From: Duganella alba
GTDB taxonomy: Bacteria > Pseudomonadota > Gammaproteobacteria > Burkholderiales > Burkholderiaceae_D
Reading direction: 5' to 3'
DNA length: 58,399 bases
Assembly: GCF_009674495.1 (NCBI RefSeq)
Contig: NZ_WKJN01000035.1
Coordinates: 1 to 58,399, forward strand
Part shown: positions 8,467 to 16,484 of the stretch, piece by piece
Position numbering within the stretch: the stretch's first letter is position 1
Layout: the number at the start of each line of letters is the position of its first letter
The notes under the pieces: generated by a model
What the model saw: only the letters and a program-made list of their open reading frames with translations
Database searches by the model: none
What the model was told of the DNA's origin: nothing
Program-made: the position numbers and the translations under genes

Positions 8467-9792
8467 TTAGCCGTCGGCCTGTTCGTCTTCTTCGGGGCGC
8501 TGGATCACGCCGGTGTTGAAGTTGTACTCGAACAGGTCGCCGTAGCGGCCCCATTCAATGGCCACGCGCAGCGCGCGTTCGGCTTCTTCTTCGCTCAAGG
8601 TGAAGCGCAAGAGTTTGAGGAACAGGTCTTCCGGCAGGTCGCCCGACTTGTCCTGCTGCAGGCCGTGGCAGATGTAGGCGATCAGCGGCACGTGCTCCAG
8701 CAGCTGCTTGCCGAACATTTCCTGCCGCTCGGTGTTGTTGGCCTTCACATAGCGTCCGCCCAGTTCCGTCAGCAGGATGTCGCCGTTGGTCAGGTAGGCC
8801 AGGCCCAGCAGGATCAGCGCGTTCAGCACTTCCAGCAGTTCGGCGTCGGTCAGCTCGGTCTCTTCGGCGATCTTCGGCAGGTCGGCGCGGCCGTTGAACG
8901 GTTCTTCGGCCAGCAGCTCCAGAATACCCTCCATGTGCGCGATGCCGGCCTGCGGCAGGCGGTCGCCCAGTTGCAGTTTCACTTCGCGTTCGCTGATCAG
9001 TCCACTGCCGCCGCTGCCGCGACGGCCGGAACTGGCCGTCATCAGCTCATACACCTTGTCAATCAGCTGGCGCACTTCGGCGCTTTCGGCCTTGCGCGGC
9101 TGCGGCAATGAAATCGGCAGTTCGGCGCGCACGCGGCCCGGATCGCTGGCGAAGATCAGCACGCGGTCGGCCATCATCACCGCTTCCTCGATGTTGTGCG
9201 ACACCACCAGAATCGCCTTGGTCGGAATCTGGCCCGACTGCCACAGTTCCAGGATTTCTTCGCGCAGGCGCTCGCCGGTCAGCACGTCCAGCGCCGAAAA
9301 CGCCTCGTCCATCAGCAGCACTTCCGGCTCCATCACCAGCGCGCGGGCGATGCCGACGCGCTGGCGCATGCCGCCCGACAGCTCGCGCGGCAGCGCGCCT
9401 TCGAAGCCGGACAGGCCGATCAGGTCGATCACCTTTTCAGCGCGGCGCGCGCGTTCGTCCGGCGCCATGCCCTGCGCTTCCAGCCCCAGTTCGACGTTCT
9501 TCTGCACCGTCAGCCACGGGAACAGCGCGAACGACTGGAACACCATGCGGATGCCGCGCGCCGTGCCGTACAGCGGCATGCCGCGATACAGCACCTGGCC
9601 TTCATCGGCCTGGATCAGGCCCGCCATGATGCGCAGCATGGTCGACTTGCCGGAGCCGGACTGGCCCAGCAGCGCGACGATCTCGCCTTCGCGCAGCGTG
9701 AAGTCGACGCCTTCCAGCACCGAGCGCGCGGAACCATCGGCGGCGCGGAAATGCTTGCCGACGGCTTTCAGTTCAACGATAGGAGTGCTCAT
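8467..9792 (-). CDS. ABC transporter ATPase with C-terminal AAA-associated domain (nitrate/sulfonate type)
   Basis: A 441-residue protein with an N-terminal ABC ATPase: Walker A GQSGSGKST (about 43-51), signature LSGGMRQRVGIARAL (about 135-150), Walker B LLMDEAFSALD and the switch His in VVSHNIEEAV. About 160 further residues follow; they match the AAA-associated C-terminal domain found in a subset of nitrate/sulfonate/bicarbonate-type importers (recalled, not searched). This region is mostly helical with segments such as ELLEVLNALILLGLAYL. The gene lies 10 bases after the permease gene. Substrate is unknown and no binding protein is adjacent. Confidence 0.87.
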   Translation of the reverse strand: MSTPIVELKAVGKHFRAADGSARSVLEGVDFTLREGEIVALLGQSGSGKSTMLRIMAGLIQADEGQVLYRGMPLYGTARGIRMVFQSFALFPWLTVQKNVELGLEAQGMAPDERARRAEKVIDLIGLSGFEGALPRELSGGMRQRVGIARALVMEPEVLLMDEAFSALDVLTGERLREEILELWQSGQIPTKAILVVSHNIEEAVMMADRVLIFASDPGRVRAELPISLPQPRKAESAEVRQLIDKVYELMTASSGRRGSGGSGLISEREVKLQLGDRLPQAGIAHMEGILELLAEEPFNGRADLPKIAEETELTDAELLEVLNALILLGLAYLTNGDILLTELGGRYVKANNTERQEMFGKQLLEHVPLIAYICHGLQQDKSGDLPEDLFLKLLRFTLSEEEAERALRVAIEWGRYGDLFEYNFNTGVIQRPEEDEQADG

Positions 9793-9802
9793 GATTCGGT
9801 TC

Positions 9803-11533
9803 CTAGAAATGCAGCCGGCTTTCGGCCAGGGTGTACAGGCGGCGCCAGACGAAGTGGTTAAAGCCCATCACGAAAATACACATGATGCCGATGCCCAGCG
9901 CGATGCGCGGGAAGTCGCCGGTGGCGGTCATCTCGGCGATGTAGCTGCCGATGCCGTGCGCCTTCAGGGTGGTCGGCCCCCAGCTGACGAACTCGGACAC
10001 GATGGCGGCGTTCCACGAGCCGCCCGAGGCGGTGATCGCGCCCGTGACAAAGCTGGGGAAAATGGCCGGCAGCAGATAGCGGCGCCATTTCAGCCAGCCG
10101 CTCAGGCCGAAGTTCTTGGCGGCGTGGCGCAATTCGGTCGGTATCGTCGAGGCGCCGGCGATCACGTTGAACAGCAGATACCACTGCGTACCCAGGATCA
10201 TCAGCGGCGACAGCCAGATGTCCGGGTTCAGGTGGTAGCGCACGATGATGATCACCGCCACCGGAAACACCAGGTTGGCCGGGAAGGCGGCCAGGAACTG
10301 CGCCACCGCCTGCGTGCGCGAAGCCCAGCGCGGGTTCATGCCGATCCAGATGCCGACCGGCACCCAGACGATGGCGGCCAGCGCCAGCAGCACCACCACG
10401 CGGATCATGGTGTACACGCCCAGCATCAGCACATGCCCCACTTCGGTCCAGCCGACCTCGGTGCGGATGAAGTGCACCAGGCTCCACAGCGCGTAAAACA
10501 CCACGGCCGCGATCACCGCGTCCCACACGCGCTGCGGCACCAGCGACGGCTGATCCTTGCGCGCGCGGATCGAGGTGCCATCGTGCGACAGGCGGAACAC
10601 GGCGATGGAGCGCGACAGCTGGTGGCCGAACCACTCGACCAGTTGCTGCGTGCGTTCGGTGCGGCGCAGCCAGGTCAGCAGCCAGGACGACTGCGCGGTA
10701 TCGCCGCCGGTTTCCTCGAAGCGGAACTTGTCGGCCCACGCCAGCAGCGGACGGAAGAACAACTGATCGTAGGCCAGCACCGCGATCAGCATGGCGAAGA
10801 TGGCCCAGCCAATGGCGCCCAGGTCGCTCTGCTCGATCGCCAGCGCGATATAGGAACCCATGCCGGGCAGCTTGATGGTCTGGTTGGATACCACGATCGC
10901 TTCCGACGCCACCACGAAGAACCAGCCGCCGGACATCGACATCATCATGTTCCACAGCAGGCCGGGCATGGCGTATGGCAGTTCCAGGCGCCAGAAACGC
11001 TGCCAGCCCGACAGCTGGAACACCTGCGCCGCTTCCGACAATTCGGCCGGCACGGTGCGGAAGCCCTGATAGGCCGAGAACGCCATATTCCACGCCTGCG
11101 AGGTGAAGATGGCGAAGATGGCCGCGCACTCCACGCCCAGCAGGTTGCCGGGGAAGAGCGCGATGAAGGCGGTCACGGTGATCGACAGGAAGCCGAGGAT
11201 GGGAATCGATTGCAGGATGTCGAGCATCGGCACCATGATTTTTTCGGCGGCGCGGTACTTGGTGGTCAGCGCGGCAAACACGCAGCTGAAGATCACCGAC
11301 GCGCCCAGCGCAATGAACATGCGCAGCGTGGTGCGCAGCAGGTAGTACGGCAGATAGGTCGGGTCGAGCGTCATCGGCAGCGTCTGACCGAGTTCATACG
11401 GGCGCGCCATCTGCTGGCTGCCATAGGCCATCAGCACGAAGACCGCCAGCACGATAGGCAGCAGCGCCCAGTCCCAGCGGTTACCGCCGGCTTCCACCAC
11501 TTGGCGGGGGAAAAATTGCCGTTTCTTGTTCAT
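9803..11533 (-). CDS. Fused tandem ABC permease (two BPD-type membrane domains)
   Basis: A 576-residue inner-membrane protein. The start is taken as ATG 11533 (MNKKRQFFPRQ) after AGAAAG; the longer frame to 11608 adds a Ser/Pro-rich stretch unlike a membrane protein. Two copies of the binding-protein-dependent permease domain are fused, each with an EAA-like loop: one around residues 90-300 (SEAAQVFQLSGWQRFWRLELP) and one around 365-560 (LRHAAKNFGLSGWLKWRRYLLP). One polypeptide thus replaces a permease dimer. It is transcribed with the ATPase downstream. No periplasmic binding protein is encoded in the window beside it. Substrate cannot be inferred beyond the nitrate/sulfonate/taurine class. 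Confidence 0.88.
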   Translation of the reverse strand: MNKKRQFFPRQVVEAGGNRWDWALLPIVLAVFVLMAYGSQQMARPYELGQTLPMTLDPTYLPYYLLRTTLRMFIALGASVIFSCVFAALTTKYRAAEKIMVPMLDILQSIPILGFLSITVTAFIALFPGNLLGVECAAIFAIFTSQAWNMAFSAYQGFRTVPAELSEAAQVFQLSGWQRFWRLELPYAMPGLLWNMMMSMSGGWFFVVASEAIVVSNQTIKLPGMGSYIALAIEQSDLGAIGWAIFAMLIAVLAYDQLFFRPLLAWADKFRFEETGGDTAQSSWLLTWLRRTERTQQLVEWFGHQLSRSIAVFRLSHDGTSIRARKDQPSLVPQRVWDAVIAAVVFYALWSLVHFIRTEVGWTEVGHVLMLGVYTMIRVVVLLALAAIVWVPVGIWIGMNPRWASRTQAVAQFLAAFPANLVFPVAVIIIVRYHLNPDIWLSPLMILGTQWYLLFNVIAGASTIPTELRHAAKNFGLSGWLKWRRYLLPAIFPSFVTGAITASGGSWNAAIVSEFVSWGPTTLKAHGIGSYIAEMTATGDFPRIALGIGIMCIFVMGFNHFVWRRLYTLAESRLHF

Positions 11534-11673
11534 ATTATTACTTTCTCTGGGCGGCGAGGGAGGCCGCGAGGAGCAAAGGGAGGAGGGAGCGCGTGCGCTG
11601 GCCGCCATTCTAATAGATTATTACTACGAATATATTACGGTCGTGAAAGTTACTTATTATATAATTATCAGAT
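11534..11673. promoter_or_regulatory. AT-rich divergent promoter region
   Basis: The gap between the ABC permease start and the divergent gene at 11674 is strikingly AT-rich over about 11608-11670 (TTACTTATTATATAATTATC), in contrast to the GC-rich coding DNA around it. TATAAT-like hexamers exist on both strands. This suits two divergent promoters, but no operator repeat was found. Confidence 0.45.
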
Positions 11674-12175
11674 ATGAAACTCATTGCTGAAAAAAGGTCC
11701 AGGAACGACAAGTACGATGTGCTGCGCTTCGTGCGCAACAACGGCAGCTGCACCGACGCTGATGCCGCGACAGGGCATTCTGCCGCACGATCTGGTGCAC
11801 TACGTGGTGGAGTCGGCGCTGCCGTTGCGGCACGGTTTCCTTAGCCTGCTGGCGCGCGGCGCCGATGCGCAGTTCGTCATGGAGGCGGTGCACGACTACG
11901 CCAATGCGCATGCGGAAACCGAGTCGGTGCAGGCGGAAGCGATCGTTGAGGGTTTGCAGGCGCAGTTGTGGTCCGGCGCCTTTGACGAGGCAGCCTTTCT
12001 GGCCGGCGCGGCGGCAGCCTGCATCGCCCGCAACAAGCCGCCGTTCGACTTCAGCCGGCTGGCGCTCGATATCAAGACCGCCCTCTACGACCGCGCCCTG
12101 GCCCTGCACCACCAGTGGCACACGGCGCCCTACTACAGCACGCTGTCGCTGGACTTCATTCCACAACCGGTGTGA
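11674..12175 (+). pseudogene. Conserved hypothetical gene with an apparent +1 frameshift
   Basis: The natural start seems to be ATG 11674, giving MKLIAEKRSRNDKYDVLRF and on to NNGSCTD, after which that frame degenerates. The next frame takes over at once with LMPRQGILPHDLVHYVVESA and runs to the stop at 12175 (ending LSLDFIPQPV). The two parts look like one protein of about 167 residues, with one surplus base within about 11755-11758 (GACG). The only uninterrupted reading frame, from 11684, starts inside the gene and has an unconvincing N-terminus. Function is not known; I recall similar short proteins in beta-proteobacteria, unverified. It could be a genuine mutation, a sequencing error, or less likely recoding. 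Confidence 0.65.
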
Positions 12176-13141
12176 TTATTTCAGCCAGCCGCGATGGCGG
12201 AAGTAGAGGAAGGGAGCGATGGCGCTGGTAATCATCAGCACGATGGCGAACGGATAGCCCAGGTCCCACTCCAGCTCCGGCAGCCACTTGAAGTTCATGC
12301 CGTAGATCGAGGCGATCAGGGTCGGCGGCAGGAAGGCGACGCTGGCCACCGAGAAGATCTTGATGATCTTGTTCTGGTTGATGTTGATGAAACCGACCGT
12401 GGCGTCCATCAGGAAGTTGATCTTGTCGAACAGGAAGGAGGTGTGGCCGTCCAGCGATTCAATGTCGCGCAGAATCTGGCGCGCTTCCTCGAACTGTTCC
12501 GAGTTCAGCAGCCGGCCGCGCATCAGGAAGCTGACCGCGCGCCGCGTGTCCATCATGTTGCGGCGGATGCGGCCGTTCAAGTCTTCCTCGTGGGCGATGG
12601 CGTTCAGCGCGGCGGCCGCGTCCTGGTCGGTGAAGGTTTCCTGCAGCACGCGGCCGCTGACCTCTTCCAGCTGCTGGTAAATGCCTTCCAGCGCGTCGGC
12701 CGAATACTCGGCGTCGGTGGCGTACAGGTCCAGCAGCACGTCCATGTAGTCGGCGATCGAACCGGGACGCGAGCGCGCGCGCATGCGCACCAGGCGGAAC
12801 ACCGGCAGGTCGTCGGTGTGGACCGAGAACAGCATCTTGCGCGCCAAAATGAAAGCCACGGTCACGATGCGCGACGGGCCGTCCTCTTCTTCCAGCAGGA
12901 AATCGGTGCGCAGGTGCAGATCGCCGTTTTCGGCTTCGTAGTAGCGGGCCGAGGCTTCGATGTCCTTGACTTCGTCTTCGCCCGGCAGGGTGACGCCGTA
13001 GATGGTCTTGACCCAGGCGCGTTCGTCATCCGTCGGATCGGTCAGGTCGACCCAGACCGGCTCGACCTGTTCCAGGTCTGCGCGACTGTCGATGGGCACC
13101 TGGTTGAGCCGGCCATTCTGGAGAACGAAAACATTGATCAT
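12176..13141 (-). CDS. corA: CorA-family magnesium/cobalt transporter
   Basis: A 321-residue divalent-cation channel of the inner membrane. The start is ATG 13141 (MINVFVLQNGRLNQV); the longer frame reaching 13783 is noise antisense to mtgA. A large cytoplasmic domain rich in acidic and helical segments (1-255) is followed by two C-terminal membrane helices (about 264-279 and 296-313). The selectivity motif YGMNF is at about 280-284 between them, and the basic tail RHRGWLK is typical. Its stop abuts the stop of the convergent frameshifted gene. The palindrome at 13204-13275 lies 62 bases upstream of the start. Confidence 0.96.
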   Translation of the reverse strand: MINVFVLQNGRLNQVPIDSRADLEQVEPVWVDLTDPTDDERAWVKTIYGVTLPGEDEVKDIEASARYYEAENGDLHLRTDFLLEEEDGPSRIVTVAFILARKMLFSVHTDDLPVFRLVRMRARSRPGSIADYMDVLLDLYATDAEYSADALEGIYQQLEEVSGRVLQETFTDQDAAAALNAIAHEEDLNGRIRRNMMDTRRAVSFLMRGRLLNSEQFEEARQILRDIESLDGHTSFLFDKINFLMDATVGFININQNKIIKIFSVASVAFLPPTLIASIYGMNFKWLPELEWDLGYPFAIVLMITSAIAPFLYFRHRGWLK

Positions 13142-13203
13142 AGGTACACGCGCCTTTGGAAACAGCGCAAGTGTACCTGCAAAGCCCCCGACGAATCCAG
13201 CCC

Positions 13204-13275
13204 AAATCGGGGTCAGTGCCGACATTCGGACATTTCGCGCGCGAAATGTCCGAATGTCGGCACTGACCCCGGTTT
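13204..13275. repeat. Long palindrome, copy 1 (REP/MITE-like)
   Basis: An inverted repeat of two 36-nt arms centred at 13239/13240 with no loop, with one G-T-type mismatch near the ends (13207/13272). The outer arm begins CGGGGTCAGTGCCGACATTC and the core is TTTCGCGCGCGAAA. Its 26-nt outer arm (13209-13234) is the same as in the element at 49294-49373. It lies between the mtgA stop and the corA start, both minus strand. Confidence 0.9.
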
Positions 13276-13980
13276 TTACGGTAGATCGGCGGAGCCCATG
13301 CGGCGCAAAATCACGCCGGTGCGGCGGGCCAGGTAGTTGGAATCGCGATGCTTGTCGAAATAGCGCGGATTCGGCAGCAGCACCGCCAGTTTGGCCGCCT
13401 GCGGCGCGCTCAGGTTGGCCGCGCTGACGCCGTAGTAATGCCGCGCCGCCGCCTCGGCGCCAAAGGTGCCGTTGCCGAACTCCACCACGTTCAGGTAGAT
13501 CTCGAAGATGCGCTCCTTGTCCATCAAGGTTTCCAGCATGAAGGTGATGATCAGCTCCTGCCCCTTGCGCACATAGCTGCGCGAACCGGACAGGAACAGG
13601 TTCTTGGCCAGCTGCTGGGTGATGGTCGAGCCGCCGGACACCACCTTGTGTTTCTTGTTGTTCTTCTCGTAGGCCTTTTGCAGCGCGTCCCAGTCGACGC
13701 CGTCGTGGTCGGAGAAATTGGCGTCCTCGGAGGCGATGATGGCGCGCTTCAGGTTGTTCGAGATGCGGTTGTAAGGCACCCACAGCTGCGTGATATTGGC
13801 GTTGGGATTCTTCTCGCGCAGCGCCGACTGCTGCTCGCGCATGAAGCTGGTCATGCCCGGATTATGGTCGACCCACCACCAGATCTGCAGCAGGAAATAC
13901 AGCTGCACCGCCAAAAACAGCAGGATCGGGACGATGAAGACCCACTTCACCCAGCGCCATTTGCCAGCGGATTTGCTCAT
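13276..13980 (-). CDS. mtgA: Monofunctional biosynthetic peptidoglycan transglycosylase
   Basis: A 234-residue inner-membrane enzyme that polymerises lipid II into glycan strands. The start at 13980 (MSKSAGKWRWVKW) overlaps the aroE stop as ATGA. A signal anchor spans about residues 13-34. The glycosyltransferase-51 motifs follow: IIASEDANFSDHDGVDW with catalytic Glu85, GGSTITQQLAKNLFL, and EIYLNVVEFGNGTFG carrying the second Glu. There is no transpeptidase domain, which separates it from class A penicillin-binding proteins. It is co-transcribed with aroE. Confidence 0.96.
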   Translation of the reverse strand: MSKSAGKWRWVKWVFIVPILLFLAVQLYFLLQIWWWVDHNPGMTSFMREQQSALREKNPNANITQLWVPYNRISNNLKRAIIASEDANFSDHDGVDWDALQKAYEKNNKKHKVVSGGSTITQQLAKNLFLSGSRSYVRKGQELIITFMLETLMDKERIFEIYLNVVEFGNGTFGAEAAARHYYGVSAANLSAPQAAKLAVLLPNPRYFDKHRDSNYLARRTGVILRRMGSADLP

Positions 13981-14795
13981 AATTGCGCGCGCAGCTTCTG
14001 CAACACATCGGCCGTGGCCGGCTGCACGCCGCGCCACAGGTGGAAGGCCTCGGCGGCCTGCTCGACCAGCATGCCCAGGCCGTCGCGCAACTGTGCGCCG
14101 TGCCGGGCTGCGAACTGCAAGAATACCGTGGGGGATGCTCCGTACATCATGTCCAACGCCAAAGCGCCGGGCGCGAAGACCGACGGCGCCACCGGCGGCA
14201 CTTCCGCGCTCAGGCTGGCGGCGGTGGCGTTGATGACGATGTCGTATGCGCCGTCAATATCGGCAAAGCCGCAGGCCGACACCACGCCCTCGCCGCCCAG
14301 CGCGGCGAACTGTTCGACCAGGCCTTCGGCCGTGGCCACGGTGCGGTTGGCGATCACCAGCCTGGCCGGACGATGTTCCAGGATCGGCAGCACCACGCCG
14401 CGCGCGGCGCCGCCGGCGCCCAGCAGCAGCACGCGCTTGCCGGCGATCGGCACGCCGGCGTTGTTGACGATGTCCGCCACCAGTCCGGCGCCGTCGGTGT
14501 TGTCGCCGATGATGCCTTCGTCGCTGAACACCAGCGTGTTGACCGCGCCGGCCGCCCGTGCGCGGATGGTCAGCGCCTGCGCCAGCTTGACCGCTTCCAG
14601 CTTGAACGGCACCGTCACGTTGGCGCCCTTGCCGCCTTCGGCGATGAAGGCGCGCACCGCTTCGGCAAAGCCGTCCAGCGGCGCCAGGCGGCGTTCGTAG
14701 TGCATGTCCTGCCCGGTCTGCGCCGCGTAGGCGGCATGGATCTCGGGTGATTTGCTGTGGGCAATCGGATTGCCGAACACGCAGTAGCGGTCCAT
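13977..14795 (-). CDS. aroE: Shikimate dehydrogenase
   Basis: A 272-residue NADPH-dependent enzyme reducing 3-dehydroshikimate to shikimate. The shikimate-binding motif NPIAHSKSPEIH is at residues 9-20, VTVPFKLEAV carries the catalytic lysine, and the nucleotide-binding loop LLLGAGGAARGVVL is at about residues 124-137. NRTVATAE resembles the phosphate-binding segment that favours NADP. The ATGA overlap with mtgA indicates translational coupling. Another aromatic pathway gene, aroQ, is in the window at 22.4 kb but in a separate operon. Confidence 0.97.
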   Translation of the reverse strand: MDRYCVFGNPIAHSKSPEIHAAYAAQTGQDMHYERRLAPLDGFAEAVRAFIAEGGKGANVTVPFKLEAVKLAQALTIRARAAGAVNTLVFSDEGIIGDNTDGAGLVADIVNNAGVPIAGKRVLLLGAGGAARGVVLPILEHRPARLVIANRTVATAEGLVEQFAALGGEGVVSACGFADIDGAYDIVINATAASLSAEVPPVAPSVFAPGALALDMMYGASPTVFLQFAARHGAQLRDGLGMLVEQAAEAFHLWRGVQPATADVLQKLRAQL

Positions 14796-14798
14796 CGT

Positions 14799-15716
14799 TT
14801 ATCGTCCTCCGCCGCTCATATCGGCTTGTAATTTATCTTCGCGGGTGAATTTGAAGGTGGTGATGATGACCCACAAATCGTCGCGGTCGTTCGACAGCAT
14901 GCTCGGCGGGAATTTGCCGAACGGCGCCGAGCGGCGCACGATACGCATCGCCGCCTCGTCCAGCGCGGCGTTGCCGGAGCTGCGCTCGACCTTGATGCCG
15001 CCTTCCTTCTCGTAGATGGTGCCGTCCTGGAACACCGGGATCGACAGCATCAGCTGGCCATACAGCTTGCGGCCGTTCACGCTGGGGAAGTTCAGCGTGC
15101 CGGTATCCTCGATGCGCTTCTGCATGGTCTTGTAATAGATCGCATAGCCGGCCTCGCGCGTGCTGGGCGTGATCACGGTTTTCTTCGGCCGCTTGTTCTG
15201 GTCTTCGATGGTTTCGCTGATTTCCGCCACGCGGCGGGCGATGGCCTTGCTCGATTCGAGCAGGTCGGCGCCGGTTGGCGTCGGGTCCGGCTTGGCCTTT
15301 TCGGTGATCGGCGGCGCGGTCACTTGCGAGGACGAGTTCACCTGCGTCAGCAGATGCTTCTGGCGCTCTTCCAGTTCGGCGATGCGGCGCTTGTTGGCTT
15401 TGACGCTGTCGCCCATCTCGGTCTTGCGCATGTCCGGCATCGGCGACTTGGAGCGGCCCTGGTCGACCGTGCCGCCGCCGTCCAGATTGGCCTGGGCGAC
15501 GGCGTCGGCCTTCAGCGGCGCCTTGTTGTGCTTGGCGTTGACGAGGATGACTTCCAGCCCCGGATCGGCGGCCTGCACCGGCGCCGGCTGCGGCGCCACG
15601 AAGCGCACCGCCAGCAAAGCGGCATGCGCCACCAGCGAGAAGCCGATGGCGAGGTATAGCAGGCGGTTTTCTTTAAAAGACTTCACGCGGGCAGGCTTCA
15701 ATAGACGTCGGAACAA
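14799..15716 (-). CDS. TonB-like energy transducer
   Basis: A 305-residue envelope protein with a short basic N-terminus, one membrane anchor at about residues 23-42 (LLYLAIGFSLVAHAALLAV), a Pro/Lys-containing periplasmic linker with a coiled-coil-like stretch (about 110-190), and a TonB C-terminal-like domain (about 205-300: YGQLMLSIPVFQDGTIYE, then AALDEAAMRIVRRSAPFGKFP). No exbB or exbD is adjacent, so it may use a distant motor or act in another envelope function. It is upstream of aroE by 3 bases. A specific role cannot be given. Confidence 0.88.
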   Translation of the reverse strand: MFRRLLKPARVKSFKENRLLYLAIGFSLVAHAALLAVRFVAPQPAPVQAADPGLEVILVNAKHNKAPLKADAVAQANLDGGGTVDQGRSKSPMPDMRKTEMGDSVKANKRRIAELEERQKHLLTQVNSSSQVTAPPITEKAKPDPTPTGADLLESSKAIARRVAEISETIEDQNKRPKKTVITPSTREAGYAIYYKTMQKRIEDTGTLNFPSVNGRKLYGQLMLSIPVFQDGTIYEKEGGIKVERSSGNAALDEAAMRIVRRSAPFGKFPPSMLSNDRDDLWVIITTFKFTREDKLQADMSGGGR

Positions 15717-15770
15717 CGCGAAGCGCTGATTTTACTCGATTTGGCGCGCCGGTCCGAACCGCTGGGGCTT

Positions 15771-16484
15771 TCATGCGCCGGCGGCGTTGCGGCGCAGGTT
15801 GAAGAAGGCGTTGACCGTCAGCCGGCCGGTCTGCACATCGTCCACCAGCAGTTCGGGACGCTGGATGTCGGCGCTGTGCAGCACCGTGCCCGGATAGAAG
15901 ATGGCCCGGTTCCACGCCGGCTGCGCCGTGTAGACCTTCTCGAAATAACGGTCGCTGGCCACCGCGTAGCCGGGTCCGGCGCCGGTCAGCGCGGTGAAAG
16001 CGTCGCGCTTCATGGCGCGCGAGCGCAACACCATGTCGGTAAAGGCAGCGTCGGAACAGGTCTGCCGGAAAAAGCCGGTGCCGCCCAGCCGGATGTCGTG
16101 AAACAGATACAACACCATGGCCCCGGTTCCCTCCATGCCGGGCTGCGGCACGGTGTCGCGGTGACACACCCGCTGCAGGTTCTGCAGCTGCGGCGGCTGC
16201 AGCGTGGCCAGCGCCAGCCGCGTGGCCAGCATGCTGGTGCGGCGCGCGCCCAGCGGCTTGCGCACATGGCCAATGATGAACTGATCGAAAGCCTGCGCCA
16301 GCGCAGGCGGCAGGTTCAGCTCCGGGCCGGGAAAATAATTATGTTCGGCGTCGGAAAAGTCCGCGCGCGACTGCCTGGCCAGCTCGACCATCTTGTGCGG
16401 CTCCAGCAGCAAGTCGTCGACGATGACCAGGTGTTCCTTGTCGGGCAGCGGCACGACGCGGATCGCAGGGCGCGGATTGAACAT
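15771..16484 (-). CDS. DUF6445-family protein, putative 2-oxoglutarate/Fe(II) oxygenase-like
   Basis: A 237-residue cytoplasmic protein. The sequence contains VCHRDT (His108, Asp110), a following hydrophobic strand GTGAMVLYLFHD, and a C-terminal GTVLHSADI, an arrangement like the HxD...H iron ligands of the double-stranded beta-helix oxygenases; GGTGFFR also recurs in this family. I place it in DUF6445 from memory of these motifs; substrate is unknown. Its ATG immediately precedes the RNB ribonuclease stop (16484/16485), so the two are probably co-expressed. Enzymatic activity is an inference. Confidence 0.72.
   Translation of the reverse strand: MFNPRPAIRVVPLPDKEHLVIVDDLLLEPHKMVELARQSRADFSDAEHNYFPGPELNLPPALAQAFDQFIIGHVRKPLGARRTSMLATRLALATLQPPQLQNLQRVCHRDTVPQPGMEGTGAMVLYLFHDIRLGGTGFFRQTCSDAAFTDMVLRSRAMKRDAFTALTGAGPGYAVASDRYFEKVYTAQPAWNRAIFYPGTVLHSADIQRPELLVDDVQTGRLTVNAFFNLRRNAAGA

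Noticed and set aside
12176..13783. corA frame extended upstream to 13783
   Set aside because: The first 214 codons run antisense through mtgA and through the palindrome at 13.2 kb; MINVFVLQNG at 13141 is the natural CorA N-terminus.
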